Shown: one piece after another, positions 26,408-35,491 of the stretch
How the letters are laid out: each line of letters opens with the position of its first letter
Numbering within the stretch: the stretch's first letter is position 1
Assembly (NCBI RefSeq): GCF_002902845.1
Contig: NZ_PPTF01000060.1
Location: 206,492-258,752 of the forward strand
DNA from: Chromobacterium sinusclupearum
Lineage (GTDB): Bacteria; Pseudomonadota; Gammaproteobacteria; Burkholderiales; Chromobacteriaceae
DNA length: 52,261 nt
Reading direction: 5' to 3'
Made by a program: the position numbers and the translations under genes
The notes under the pieces: model-generated
What the model saw: the letters and a program-made list of their open reading frames with translations, nothing else
Databases searched by the model: none
What the model was told of the DNA's origin: nothing

Positions 26408-27514
26408 ATGAGCAAGATACGGGTGGGTTTGATTTTCGGCGGGCAGTCGTCCGAGCATGAGGTGTCGCTGCAGTCGGCCAGAAACATTCTGGATGCGCTG
26501 GATAAAGACAAGTTTGAAGCATCGCTGATCGGCATCGACAAACACGGGCAATGGCATGTCAGCCAGCCGGCCAATTTCCTGCTGAATGCTGACGACCCGG
26601 CGCGGATCGCGCTGCGCCAGTCCGGTGATGGCGTGGCCCTGGTGCCGGGACAGAGCGAGCAGCAACTGGTGGCTGCCGCCGACGCGCATCCGCTGGCGCA
26701 GATCGACGTGGCGTTTCCCATTGTTCACGGCACCTTGGGCGAAGACGGTTCGCTGCAAGGCTTGTTGACCATGGCCAATATCCCCTTCGTCGGCGCGGAT
26801 GTGCTCGGTTCGGCCATCTGCATGGACAAGGACGTGGCCAAGCGGCTGCTGCGGGATGCAGGCCTCAAGGTGGCGCCGTTCGTCACGCTGACGCGAACCC
26901 GCGCGGCCCAGGCGGATTTCGCCGCCATCGTCGCTCAACTGGGGCTGCCGCTGTTCGTCAAGCCTGCCAATCAGGGCTCGTCCGTCGGCGTGAGCAAGGT
27001 GCGCAACGAGGACGAGTTTCATGCGGCGCTGGCGCACGCGCTGCGCTTTGATCACAAGGTGCTGGTGGAGCAGGCCGTGACGGGCCGCGAGATTGAGTGC
27101 GCGGTATTGGGCAATGCCCATCCGCAGGCCAGCGGCTGCGGCGAGATCGCGCTGAACGATGAGTTCTATGCCTACGACACCAAGTATCTGAACGAAGACG
27201 GCGCCCGAGTGGTGGTGCCGGCCGATATCCCGGATCAAGCCTGCCAGCGTATCCGCCGCATTGCCGTTGAGGCCTTCCAGGCGCTGGAGTGCAGCGGCAT
27301 GGCACGCGTCGATGTGTTCCTGACGCCGGATGGCGAGGTGGTGATCAACGAGTTGAACACCTTGCCCGGCTTCACCAATATCAGCATGTACCCTAAGCTA
27401 TGGCAGGCCGCCGGCTTGTCTTACCGCGATCTGATCAGCGCCCTGATCGAGCTGGCCTTGGAAAAAGGCAGGCAGGACGCGGCATTGTGCCGCAGCGCGG
27501 AGCTGCCGATGTGA
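26408..27514 (+). CDS. ddl: D-alanine--D-alanine ligase, DdlA type
   Basis: Makes the D-Ala-D-Ala dipeptide for peptidoglycan. 368 residues, close to the longer DdlA form; the DdlB form found in dcw clusters is about 310. It starts [35 protein letters not shown] and an ATP-grasp core ([54 protein letters not shown]) follow. The catalytic loop and Mg ligands appear intact. It is not linked to ftsQAZ here, so this genome probably has another ddl in its dcw cluster; that is an inference. Confidence 0.95.
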   Translation: MSKIRVGLIFGGQSSEHEVSLQSARNILDALDKDKFEASLIGIDKHGQWHVSQPANFLLNADDPARIALRQSGDGVALVPGQSEQQLVAAADAHPLAQIDVAFPIVHGTLGEDGSLQGLLTMANIPFVGADVLGSAICMDKDVAKRLLRDAGLKVAPFVTLTRTRAAQADFAAIVAQLGLPLFVKPANQGSSVGVSKVRNEDEFHAALAHALRFDHKVLVEQAVTGREIECAVLGNAHPQASGCGEIALNDEFYAYDTKYLNEDGARVVVPADIPDQACQRIRRIAVEAFQALECSGMARVDVFLTPDGEVVINELNTLPGFTNISMYPKLWQAAGLSYRDLISALIELALEKGRQDAALCRSAELPM

Positions 27515-27759
27515 GCGCTTGTTTTTAGATTTTCAGACAATCTTATCTATATTTGTTTACACGAGGGGTGGTGCTGGGTAGAATCTCGCCGCTTCAATTG
27601 GCGAGTTGTATGCGCCGCCCGCGGGCGGCGCTTTGCATATGCCATCTGTCCCGTTCGCCGCGCTCCAGGGAGCTTAACGGCGCGACGCGTGCCTCGTTGA
27701 AGCGCCGGTTCGACCCGGTCGGCCGGCAGTCCATCTCAAAACTACTACTAGAAAAGTTG
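27515..27759 (+). promoter_or_regulatory. Long leader region with a perfect 20-base palindrome
   Basis: 245 bases between ddl and the BMP gene hold no convincing gene. The first 50 bases are AT-rich and look like promoter DNA. A perfect GC-only palindrome at 27612-27631 (each half GCGCCGCCCG or its complement) is followed by CTTTGCATAT, giving a strong hairpin with a weak T tract. It could be a weak terminator after ddl or a leader structure. I could not match it to a known riboswitch. Confidence 0.45.
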
Positions 27760-28770
27760 ATGAAAATGACATTTGCGATCAAGACCGCAGCTTGCGCCGT
27801 AGCCGCAGCTCTGGTGGCCGGCCCGGCGCTGGCCAAGGACTTCTCCGTTGCCGTGGTCTACGACCAGGCCGGCAAGTTCGACAAGAGCTTCAACGAAGCC
27901 GCCTACACCGGCGCGGAACGCTTCAAGAAAGAGTTCAAGATTGATTACCGCGAAGGTCAGCCCACCAACGACGCGCAGAAGGACCAAGTGCTGCGCAATA
28001 TGGCGCGCAAAGGCGCCGATCTGGTAGTGGCCGTCGGCTTCGCTTACACCCAGTCCATCGAGACCGTGGCCAAGGAATTCCCCAACACCAAGTTCACACT
28101 GGTGGATGCCGTGGCCAAGGGTCCCAATGTGCAGAGCATCGCCTTCAAGGAGCAGGAAGGCTCCTTCCTGGTCGGCATGGCCGCCGCGCTGAAGTCCAAA
28201 ACCGGCAAGGTAGGCTACCTGGGCGGCATGGATGTGCCGCTGATCCGCGCCTTTGGCTGCGGTTACGCGCAGGGCGCCCGCTATGTGAATCCGAAGGCCG
28301 TCGTCCTGCAGAACATGCTGGGCACCACCCATACTGCTTTCAACGATCCGTCCCGCGGCAACGAACTGGCCAAGAGCCAGTTTGATCGCGGCGCCGACGT
28401 GATTTTCGCCGCCGCCGCGCTGTCCAATGTGGGCGTGATCCAGGCCGCCAAGGGCGCCGGCAAGTTCTACATCGGCGTGGACAGCAATCAGAACTACATG
28501 CAACCGGGCACGGTGCTGACCTCCATGGTCAAACGCGTCGACAACGCCGTGTATGAAACCATGCGCGACGCCAAGAACGGCACCTGGAAGCCCAGCGTCA
28601 AGCTGATGGGCCTGAAGGAAAACGGCGTGGATTGGGCTTTGGACAAGTACAACCGCGCGCTGATCACGCCGGAAATGGAAAAGAAGATCGTTGCCGCACG
28701 CCAGGACATCGTCGCCGGCAAGATCAAGGTGGTGGACTACCGCGCCAACAACAGCTGCCCGGTCAACTGA
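27760..28770 (+). CDS. BMP/Med-family ABC transporter substrate-binding protein
   Basis: 336 residues with a signal peptide (MKMTFAIKTAACAVAAALVAGPALA). The mature part begins KDFSVAVVYDQAGKFDKSFNEAAY, the standard opening of basic-membrane-protein (PnrA-like) binding proteins. DLVVAVGFAYTQSIETVA, GYLGGMDVPLIRAFGCGYAQGA and IGVDSNQNYMQPGTVLTSMVKRVD follow. Characterised relatives bind purine nucleosides, which is the likely ligand. It is not lipidated, and the permease/ATPase genes are not adjacent. Start at ATG 27760; a second ATG two codons on is also possible. Only a weak GAAAAG ribosome site is seen. Confidence 0.9.
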   Translation: MKMTFAIKTAACAVAAALVAGPALAKDFSVAVVYDQAGKFDKSFNEAAYTGAERFKKEFKIDYREGQPTNDAQKDQVLRNMARKGADLVVAVGFAYTQSIETVAKEFPNTKFTLVDAVAKGPNVQSIAFKEQEGSFLVGMAAALKSKTGKVGYLGGMDVPLIRAFGCGYAQGARYVNPKAVVLQNMLGTTHTAFNDPSRGNELAKSQFDRGADVIFAAAALSNVGVIQAAKGAGKFYIGVDSNQNYMQPGTVLTSMVKRVDNAVYETMRDAKNGTWKPSVKLMGLKENGVDWALDKYNRALITPEMEKKIVAARQDIVAGKIKVVDYRANNSCPVN

Positions 28771-28820
28771 TAATCGGTAGCCGCGTCAGACAAATAGCCT
28801 CGAAATAGCCTCGAGAGAGG

Positions 28821-28860
28821 CAATGCCGTTCACTGAAGCAAGTGAGCGGCATTTTTTTTG
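28821..28860 (+). terminator. Rho-independent terminator after the BMP gene
   Basis: The stem AATGCCG...TCACT / AGTGA...CGGCATT has a GAAGCA loop and is followed by eight T. Just upstream, 28792-28813 is a tandem duplication of the 11-mer AAATAGCCTCG. Confidence 0.85.
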
Positions 28861-29023
28861 ACGCGTCGCGTTAGCCGTGAGGACCATTTCCATGGTGTTT
28901 CTGCCCGTCAGGCGGGCCAAGGGGATTTGCCGGGTGCAAGCGGCTTTATTTTAAATGCATTTTGTTGTCGGGGTGGGTGGTCGTTTGTCGTTTTCACTGC
29001 GCACGGTCTGCAACAGGAGTGAT

Positions 29024-30448
29024 ATGATTTTACCCATGAAAACGTCATCTCATTCTTCCTGCCCCTTTCATGCTGGCGGTCAGCCGCCTGTTCCTACTCA
29101 GCATCCGATTGGCCGCTGGCCGCCCGGACCGAAGTCTGGCTTGACCGGCTGGGGGGTGCTTGGGCAGATGTCGCGCGATTTGATGGGCACGCTCGCGGGG
29201 TGGCAGCGCGAGTTTGGCGACTTGGTGCATGTGCGGACCTGGCCCGAGCATCAAATCATTGTGGCCGATCCGCAATTGGCGCGGGAGCTGCTGGTCAATC
29301 AGGCCGATGCGCTGCAGCGCTGGGAGCGCGCCTTGAGCGTGTACCGGCGCGTGCATGGCCATAGCGTGCTGATTGCGGAAGGCCAGGCCTGGCGCGATAA
29401 GCGGCAGGCTCTGCAACCGGATTTCACGCGCAAATCCGTTCAGGCTTTTTCTCCGTCGATCGTCGAGGCGGCGCGCCTCGCTTTCGAGCAATGGCCGGCG
29501 GGCGACAAGGCCTGGCCCATCGAGAGCGAACTGACTTCGCTGACGATGGAGGTGATTCTCCGCATGATGTTCTCCAGCGGCATGGGCGATGAGGCCCAGC
29601 AGGCGGAGGAGGCGGTGCATACCTTGATGGTGGCTTCCACCGCCGAATTATGGCGGCCGGCCAGCTTGCCGGATTGGGTGCCGTGGCAGCATAAAAGACG
29701 ACGCGCGCGCCTGCTGCTGAATGGATTGATCGAACGGCACTTGCAGGCCCGGCTGGCTATGCCGCAGGATGCCTGGCCGGATGATTTGCTGGGCCGGCTG
29801 CTGCGCCTGCATCGAGAGCATCCGCAAGACTGGCCTTTGCAAGCGGTGCGGGACGAGTGCAAGACGGCTTTTCTGGCTGGGCATGAAACCGTTGCCGCCT
29901 CCCTGGTCTGGTGGTCATGGAACATGGCTGCCCACCCGGAGATTCAGGACCGGGCACGCGCCGAGGCGCAGGCGGCCTGGCCTGGCGCGGAAGGCGACGC
30001 GGTGGAGATGTCCGCTCTGCAATACGTGAGCCAGACGCTTCTGGAGTCCATGCGCTTGCATCCGGCGGTGCCGTTGCTGATGAGCCGGCGCGCAGTCAAG
30101 CCGGTAACGCTGGGGGCGTGGACTTTCCCGGCCAGAACGGTCTTTATGGTGCCCATGCAATTGATGCAGCATGACGCACGCTGGTTTCCGGAGCCGCTGG
30201 CCTATCGCCCGGAGCGATTCGATCCGGATGCGGCCAAGCCGCCGCTGGGGGCTTACCTCCCCTTTGGCGGCGGGCCGCGCGTGTGTCTTGGCCAGCATCT
30301 GGCTTTGGCAGAGATGACGCTGGTGGCGGCGCAGCTATTGCGTCGTTACCGACTGTCCATACCCGATGGCGCGTTGCCGCCTAAGCCGGTGTTCCATGTG
30401 TCGCAACGGCCTGATCAGCCATTGAGGCTGCATATCGAGCGGGCGTGA
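29024..30448 (+). CDS. Cytochrome P450 monooxygenase
   Basis: 474 residues from ATG at 29024, which has AGGAG four bases upstream; the frame extends upstream without another ribosome site. Diagnostic motifs are the haem ligand FGGGPRVCLGQHLAL (C421), the oxygen-activation helix AGHETVAASL, and ExxR as ESMR, followed by the YRPERFDP meander. There is no signal or membrane anchor; the N terminus has a proline-rich PPGPKSG turn as in CYP4/CYP102-like class proteins. No ferredoxin, reductase or biosynthetic partner is adjacent, so electron donors must come from elsewhere. The substrate is unknown. It lies beside AT-rich, gene-poor DNA, which suggests an accessory gene. Confidence 0.93.
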   Translation: MILPMKTSSHSSCPFHAGGQPPVPTQHPIGRWPPGPKSGLTGWGVLGQMSRDLMGTLAGWQREFGDLVHVRTWPEHQIIVADPQLARELLVNQADALQRWERALSVYRRVHGHSVLIAEGQAWRDKRQALQPDFTRKSVQAFSPSIVEAARLAFEQWPAGDKAWPIESELTSLTMEVILRMMFSSGMGDEAQQAEEAVHTLMVASTAELWRPASLPDWVPWQHKRRRARLLLNGLIERHLQARLAMPQDAWPDDLLGRLLRLHREHPQDWPLQAVRDECKTAFLAGHETVAASLVWWSWNMAAHPEIQDRARAEAQAAWPGAEGDAVEMSALQYVSQTLLESMRLHPAVPLLMSRRAVKPVTLGAWTFPARTVFMVPMQLMQHDARWFPEPLAYRPERFDPDAAKPPLGAYLPFGGGPRVCLGQHLALAEMTLVAAQLLRRYRLSIPDGALPPKPVFHVSQRPDQPLRLHIERA

Positions 30449-30684
30449 GGAATTCGATGCTTGCGCGGCGGCGGGTAGGCATTCACCGTTGCTGGCCATG
30501 GCGGATGGTGTCATTGCCGCTGATGGCATGTAATGATTGAATTGACTTGAGCATTTCCATTTTTGAAAATGCCAAGCCAAATCCAATTGGCATTTCTGGC
30601 TGGCGCGTCAGGCGGGTGATCGGCAATATGTGCAGCGGCAAAACCGTTTCTGTATTGCCGTTGCTATCTTGAAGATTATTTTTC
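30449..30684. other. AT-rich spacer with overlapping hairpins
   Basis: No gene is supported. The stem AATGCCAA / TTGGCATT (30568-30575 and 30587-30594) read on the minus strand ends in TTTTC and may terminate the small gene at 30685-30864. A second stem, GCATTT / AAATGC (30551-30556 and 30567-30572), shares bases with it, so the two folds exclude each other. Confidence 0.45.
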
Positions 30685-30864
30685 TTATATCGCGGTGATG
30701 AAGGACTCGCCTTGATAGCTTGCTGTGGCGATGCCATAGGCCGAGCGGAAAGTCACCAGAAAGCGGCGGCCAATTTGCTTGATGGACAGTACTTCAAAAA
30801 GGACGGTGGCATTGTCCAGGTGTTGGGTGATTTTGTCGCCCTGTTTTAGTTCTTGGATTTTCAT
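30685..30864 (-). CDS. Small orphan protein (59 residues)
   Basis: Starts MKIQELKQGDKITQHLDNAT and ends with a beta-rich FLVTFRSAYGIATASYQGESF segment. AGGAA upstream of the ATG at 30864 supports this start; an in-frame ATG at 30885 would add seven basic residues without a better site. The pattern (hydrophilic turn, then alternating hydrophobic residues) suggests a small SH3-like or OB-like beta barrel, similar in look to short 'KQGDxI' domains. I recognise no family. It sits in AT-rich DNA with codon use unlike its neighbours, hinting at recent acquisition. Confidence 0.55.
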   Translation of the reverse strand: MKIQELKQGDKITQHLDNATVLFEVLSIKQIGRRFLVTFRSAYGIATASYQGESFITAI

Positions 30865-31470
30865 TTTATATTTCCTGCGGGCCATATTGATGGCCCTTGA
30901 TAATGATCCTCGCGAAAAGCATGGTGAGAAATGCCATGGCTATGGCTTATGGAATCGGATTCCATATGGGATCGAGTAATGGTCCCTTGCTGCTTCAATC
31001 CATCTTTGGATAATCGATGTATTGCCGCTGCGGCATCTTGTTTTTATAACGGCAGACGAGAGCGACATTGGGTTGCAGCAAGTGCTGAGCCAGCTGCTGC
31101 GTGAAAGACAAGATGTGGCGGTGAGGCTATTCAAAATCTCAGCGCCATTATTGTTTTGATAGAATTTCAAACGAAATTCACAGGCAGGAACAAGGCGGGT
31201 ACTTGGTCCGATGATCAACTCCATTACAGAGAATGTCAGCGGACGGATTTGTGAAGCTTGTCTTGTTTAGATAGGCACACAATTTTCCAATTATAAAGGA
31301 AAAATCTCACTTGTCAATATGGTGCTGCCAGAAGCGGTGATCCGGCAGGGCTTCAGGCGGATTTGTCACGCGCCTTTAACGGCAATTCTTCGTTGCTTCG
31401 CACTGGCAGTGCGTGCCATGCCAGTGCGGTGTGCCTCGCTTCGTTGCGAGATCCGCGCTGGCGCGACCGC
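30865..31470. other. Gene-poor AT-rich region with inverted repeats
   Basis: About 600 bases with no convincing gene. GGAATC-G-GATTCC is a perfect palindrome at 30950-30962. An open frame on the minus strand (30940-31224) lacks a ribosome site and has unremarkable composition, so I do not call it. Near the end lie two hairpins: CGCACTGGCA / TGCCAGTGCG (31399-31408, 31419-31428) and CTCGC / GCGAG (31435-31450). The 9-mer CTTCGTTGC occurs at both edges (31388 and 31439). These lie just after the kinase stop and could end or stabilise its transcript. Confidence 0.5.
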
Positions 31471-34400
31471 TCAGCAAACATCAGCCGCCGCCAGCGGCAG
31501 ACAGAACACGATGAAACGCCCGGCCGCGCCATGGCCGGAAACGCCTTGGCAACCCACTTGATTGAAGCGGCCGCGCGTTTCGCCATCCACGACTTCCGGG
31601 GTGCCCATGTCCACATGGCGGGACAGGTGGGTCAGATACGGCGTGATCTTGCCGACGATGGTATTGGCGATTTCCGCGCCCACGCTATCGGCGAGTCCGG
31701 CGATCTCCTCATCCGCGCAGTCCGGCTCAAAGCGCCGCGTCATTTCCAGCAGCAGCGGACGGTCAACTGAAATGCCCATGGCGATGTCGACGCCGCTGCG
31801 CAATGGCACCATGGCGGTGAATTCCAGCAGGTCCGCGGCAGCCAGTTGACGACTGCCGCCATCCAGCGCCACGGCCATTCCCAAATGGCCGCGGCAAAAA
31901 TCCGCGGTAAGCTGCGCAAGCGGTTGCAGCAGCTCGCCGCCGGCGCCAGCCGACCGCGGGGGATGCCGCGGCTGCAGCGCAGCTTCATAGGGCAGGATGA
32001 AGCTCATGCGGGTGCCTTGGCCTATGGAGGATTCAATGCGTAGTTCGCCGCCCAGGCGCAGCAGCTCCTGGTGAGCGGCGGACAGGCCCACGCCGCGGCC
32101 GGATACGGCGTTGGCAGCGGAGGCGGTGGACAATCCATCCGCAAGCACCAGCCTCAGCGCTTCCTGATCGTTCATATCGCTAGCGTCGGCGATGCTGATC
32201 AGGCCCTTGTCGATGGCGGCGGCGCGCACCGCGGCCGGGTCCATGCCTTGCCCGTCATCCGTAATGGCGATCGTCAGCGTCTCGGCCGATGCCGAGATAT
32301 GGCAGTGTATGGCGGCAAGTTCGCTTTTATCGGCCAGCAGGCGGGCATCGGCGTCTTCTATGCCGTGGTCAACCGCATTGCGGAACACATGGATCAGCGT
32401 TTTGCAGAATGCGCCGTAGCGCAGCGGGTCCACCAGGGGATCGTCGCCCTCGCACGTCAGCGGGGCCAATGGCTTGCCTTGCCGCAAGGCGAGTTGCTCT
32501 GCCGCCTTGAAATGCGGCGCGATCATCCGGCTGATAGGCACGAAGCGCAATTGCCGGACCAGCGCGGCCAGGCGGGAGTCTGGCCCGCAGGTCTGGCGCA
32601 CCTCGGCTTCCAGGCCATCCAGAACCGGAGCGGGCACCTGGATCAGACGCTCTGCATCAAGATAATCGGGGCCGAGTTTTTCGCGCAGCACGGCCAAGTC
32701 CGCCTCCAGCGCCGCGCCCAGGTCGGTCTGGCCTAGGGCGAGTTTGATGTCGTTGACGTCCGCCTCCCGCTCCCGCAACGGATTCAGGCGGGACTCCAGC
32801 TCATGCAGGGCGCGCGGCAGAGTGGGCAGGCAGGCTTGAGCGAACAGGCCTTTGAAGGTATGGACGCGGCGAAACAGCTCGGCGAGCAAGGCCTTGGCAT
32901 CGGGTTGGAAGTTCAGCAGATTGGGCAGCGCGCAGCGTCGGAAGTCATCGTAGTCGCGCAGCATTTCCAGCAGGTCATCGCGATTTTCCAGCGCGTTGAC
33001 GATGAAGGCCAGCCGCAATTGCTCGCTGGCCAGGCGGGCTTGCAGCTTTTTCTGGGCGCTGACGTCAGTGAGGATCAGCATCATCTGATCGCCGCTCAGC
33101 AAACGGTATTCCGCTCGGAGAAATTGCTCGCCCAACTGATATTCCGCAGGCAATAGATTGAGATAGGCGTCGCGGCGCAAGTCGTTGTCAGCGCTGTCTA
33201 GGGCCAGGCGCAAGGTCTTGGCGACGAATTCGCGCTGCCCGGCGTCGTCAGGCGCCAGCAGCTCGGGCAGCGGCAAACCCTGGATTTCGCGGCCGAAGAT
33301 GCGGGTGCATTCGCGGCTGTAGCCCGGGTGGATGCGCAGATCTGCGTCGAAGGACAGGAAGCCCTGCCCGGAGTTGTCCAGCAATCGGGCGACTTCTTCG
33401 CTCTTTTGCAACAAATCGCTCGTGCGTTGCCGCACGCGAGACTCCAACGCCTCTACCTGGCCGGCCAGCGCTTGGCGACTGGATTCCAGACTCAGCGCCA
33501 ATTGGCCGATCTCGTCCTCGCTGGCGCAGGCAATCGGGTCGGTCAGATTGCCTTGTTTCAGCGCCAGCGCGGCGCGGGCCAGATCGAGTATCGGTTTGGT
33601 TAGCCGCTCCGAATAGAGTATGGCGCCTAGCGTGCCGATGGCTAGAGCAAGCAGGCCAAACAGGCCGGAATACAGAATCAGCTGGGCGATGGGTTCCCGA
33701 ATGTCATTGCTGGAGGCGACGCCGATCAGGGTCAGCGGCCCGGCTTGTAGCGGGTGGTGGCGGATGACCAGCGAGCCGAATTGCTCGGGCAGATCGGCGG
33801 CGCGCCGCAGCTGTGACGTGACGGCATGGAAATCGGCAAGCGATTCCGCATTGCCATCGATGCGGGAGGGGACCGCGATGCCGCCATCCGGCAGCGAGGC
33901 GGCGATGGCGACGAAGCCATGGCCGCCGATATGCATTCTTTCGAACAATGCCCGCTGCACTTGGTCCAGGTCCAGCACCAGCGCGATGAATGCGCCCTGC
34001 AAGGCTGTGCCTTCCTTGAGCAGCGGGCGCTTGAGCACCAGGGCGTAGCGGTCCGATCCGCCATCCAGCCGCTTCAGGTTCAGGACGGAGACCCCGCCAT
34101 CCGGCAGGCCGCGCAGCCAGCTTGCGACGGCGCGGGCGCCGGGCGTGGACTGGAGAGTGCCGCTGTCGTCATAGACCAGCTGATTGTTTCGCAGCAGCAG
34201 GATGTGCGCGATCCAAGGCTCGTGTGCCCGCGCACCCGCGAAATAGTTGCGCAGACTGGGCGCAAACACCGCCGCGAGGGCGGGATCGTTGAACATGGCT
34301 TCGGACAGCGGATTGGCGGCCCACAGGTTCAGATTCGATTCGCGCACGGCGAGGAAGTTGGACATCAAGGCGGCGCTCTGTTCCAAGCCTTGCGCCAGTT

Positions 34401-34560
34401 GGCGTTCCGACGCTTGGCGCAGCATGCTGGCCGCGGCCATGGCGATGACCAGCGTCAGCGCCCAAACCACCCCTACCACGATGAGGCAGGTCATCGCGAT
34501 CAGTCTGGCGCGGATGGAGTGGCGTAGCCGGGCGCGTAGCGCATGGATCAGGAAGGGCAT
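31471..34560 (-). CDS. Membrane sensor kinase: dCache-like sensor, HAMP, PAS, HPt, CheA-type ATPase and CheX-like phosphatase domain
   Basis: 1029 residues. Helices at ~20-45 and ~297-318 flank a ~250-residue periplasmic sensor (LLLRNNQLVYDDSG..., dCache-like). A HAMP (ERLTKPILDLARAALALKQG), a coiled coil and a PAS-like domain follow. An internal HPt has the phospho-acceptor motif HTFKG at H567. The ATPase shows the N box FRNAVDHG (N728), DDGQGMD (D769) and SGRGVGLS, which is CheA-like. There is no CheW-binding domain. Instead the last ~150 residues hold a CheX-like fold: an EIAN motif at 963-966 (the ExxN of CheX/CheC phosphatases), then TPEVVDGE. So one chain may phosphorylate and dephosphorylate a receiver. 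It follows the binding protein gene after three bases. Confidence 0.85.
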   Translation of the reverse strand: MPFLIHALRARLRHSIRARLIAMTCLIVVGVVWALTLVIAMAAASMLRQASERQLAQGLEQSAALMSNFLAVRESNLNLWAANPLSEAMFNDPALAAVFAPSLRNYFAGARAHEPWIAHILLLRNNQLVYDDSGTLQSTPGARAVASWLRGLPDGGVSVLNLKRLDGGSDRYALVLKRPLLKEGTALQGAFIALVLDLDQVQRALFERMHIGGHGFVAIAASLPDGGIAVPSRIDGNAESLADFHAVTSQLRRAADLPEQFGSLVIRHHPLQAGPLTLIGVASSNDIREPIAQLILYSGLFGLLALAIGTLGAILYSERLTKPILDLARAALALKQGNLTDPIACASEDEIGQLALSLESSRQALAGQVEALESRVRQRTSDLLQKSEEVARLLDNSGQGFLSFDADLRIHPGYSRECTRIFGREIQGLPLPELLAPDDAGQREFVAKTLRLALDSADNDLRRDAYLNLLPAEYQLGEQFLRAEYRLLSGDQMMLILTDVSAQKKLQARLASEQLRLAFIVNALENRDDLLEMLRDYDDFRRCALPNLLNFQPDAKALLAELFRRVHTFKGLFAQACLPTLPRALHELESRLNPLREREADVNDIKLALGQTDLGAALEADLAVLREKLGPDYLDAERLIQVPAPVLDGLEAEVRQTCGPDSRLAALVRQLRFVPISRMIAPHFKAAEQLALRQGKPLAPLTCEGDDPLVDPLRYGAFCKTLIHVFRNAVDHGIEDADARLLADKSELAAIHCHISASAETLTIAITDDGQGMDPAAVRAAAIDKGLISIADASDMNDQEALRLVLADGLSTASAANAVSGRGVGLSAAHQELLRLGGELRIESSIGQGTRMSFILPYEAALQPRHPPRSAGAGGELLQPLAQLTADFCRGHLGMAVALDGGSRQLAAADLLEFTAMVPLRSGVDIAMGISVDRPLLLEMTRRFEPDCADEEIAGLADSVGAEIANTIVGKITPYLTHLSRHVDMGTPEVVDGETRGRFNQVGCQGVSGHGAAGRFIVFCLPLAAADVC

Positions 34561-34563
34561 GGT

Positions 34564-35466
34564 TTATTCGGTAGAATTCACCAGGATGATCAGTTTGTTC
34601 AGGCTCAGGCCATAGTAGCGAGTCCATATCCGATTCAGGTCGGAGTGTTCGGATTTTCGCTGTTGCGCGAAAAAATCCGCCACGGCTGCCTGCAGATCCT
34701 TGTCCTCCTTGCGCATGCCCCAGCCTATCTCGTCCTTGCCGCCCACCGGGAACGCCACATAGGCGTGTTTGAACTGATGGCGGGTGCTCCAGATGGCGAT
34801 ATCGGAATCCAGCAGCGTGAAATCCACTTGGCCATCGTCTACCGCGCGCAGGCTGTCCTCCACGCTCATCAATTGCAGGCGCACCGGATTGGCGCGGTAA
34901 CGCGATACGTTCTGCTCCAGCAGCCAGGTGTAATAAGTGCTGTTCTTCAGGACTGCGGCGCGCCTGCCGGCCAATTGATCCGCGGACAGCAGCTTGCCTT
35001 GCTGCGAAGCGTGCGCCACCACCATCAGCCGGCTGGAGAACAAGGTGACAAAGTCCATTTTCTTCAGGCGCCATGCATTCTTGGTCAATCGGTTGGGGAA
35101 GACGTCGCAGCTGCCATCGGCCAGCAGCTTGGGGGTGTAGCTGGCTTCCCGGTCGGTTTGATCATGCTGGTTGAAGAACTGCTCATCCCATTCCACACGC
35201 AGCGTTCTCAGCCGGATGGCTTTGCCCAGATAACGGGAGAAGGTTTGCACTTCATCGTATACCGGCCCGGAGAAATGGCAGTTTTCGCGGCAGGCCGGCG
35301 GTGCGGCGGTGGCGGCTGCGGGGTGGAAGGCCACGATGCAGGCGCGCAGCTCATGCGTCCTGACAATTTCCGCCAGCGAGCGAGCTGGCGCGGGCGCCGA
35401 CAAGCACAGCATGGCCAAGCATGCCGATGCTGGCGACAACCGGCTCAGGAAGGGGAGGCGTGCCAT
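34564..35466 (-). CDS. Orphan periplasmic binding protein, SBP family 3 (copy 1)
   Basis: 300 residues with a signal peptide (cut near residue 29, ...APAPARS). The fold is that of polar amino acid binding proteins: FSRYLGKAIRLRTLRVEWDEQFF, KKMDFVTLFSSRLMVVA, DGQVDFTLLDSDIAIW and AYVAFPVGGKDEIGWGMRKEDKDLQ. It lacks a permease partner. Four cysteines (RACI, PACREN, ENCHF, GSCDV) recur at the same places in the next gene, suggesting conserved disulfides. It is a tandem paralogue of 35492-36400, roughly half identical by eye. Placed three bases before the kinase, it probably presents ligand to the kinase sensor. The start has a poor ribosome site. Confidence 0.87.
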   Translation of the reverse strand: MARLPFLSRLSPASACLAMLCLSAPAPARSLAEIVRTHELRACIVAFHPAAATAAPPACRENCHFSGPVYDEVQTFSRYLGKAIRLRTLRVEWDEQFFNQHDQTDREASYTPKLLADGSCDVFPNRLTKNAWRLKKMDFVTLFSSRLMVVAHASQQGKLLSADQLAGRRAAVLKNSTYYTWLLEQNVSRYRANPVRLQLMSVEDSLRAVDDGQVDFTLLDSDIAIWSTRHQFKHAYVAFPVGGKDEIGWGMRKEDKDLQAAVADFFAQQRKSEHSDLNRIWTRYYGLSLNKLIILVNSTE

Positions 35467-35491
35467 GGCGGTATTCTCGTCTCGCCCGCGC

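Noticed and set aside
27515..27759. Purine riboswitch before the nucleoside-type binding protein
   Set aside because: The conserved three-way junction sequence of purine aptamers is not visible; only a GC palindrome is present.
28792..28813. CRISPR-like tandem repeat
   Set aside because: Just two copies of an 11-mer with no spacer; a simple tandem duplication.
30940..31224. 94-codon minus-strand frame in the AT-rich region
   Set aside because: No ribosome site, no recognisable domain, and it crosses inverted repeats; not called.
31471..34560. Hybrid histidine kinase with a C-terminal receiver
   Set aside because: The C-terminal domain lacks the DD...D...K receiver pattern and instead shows the ExxN motif of CheX.
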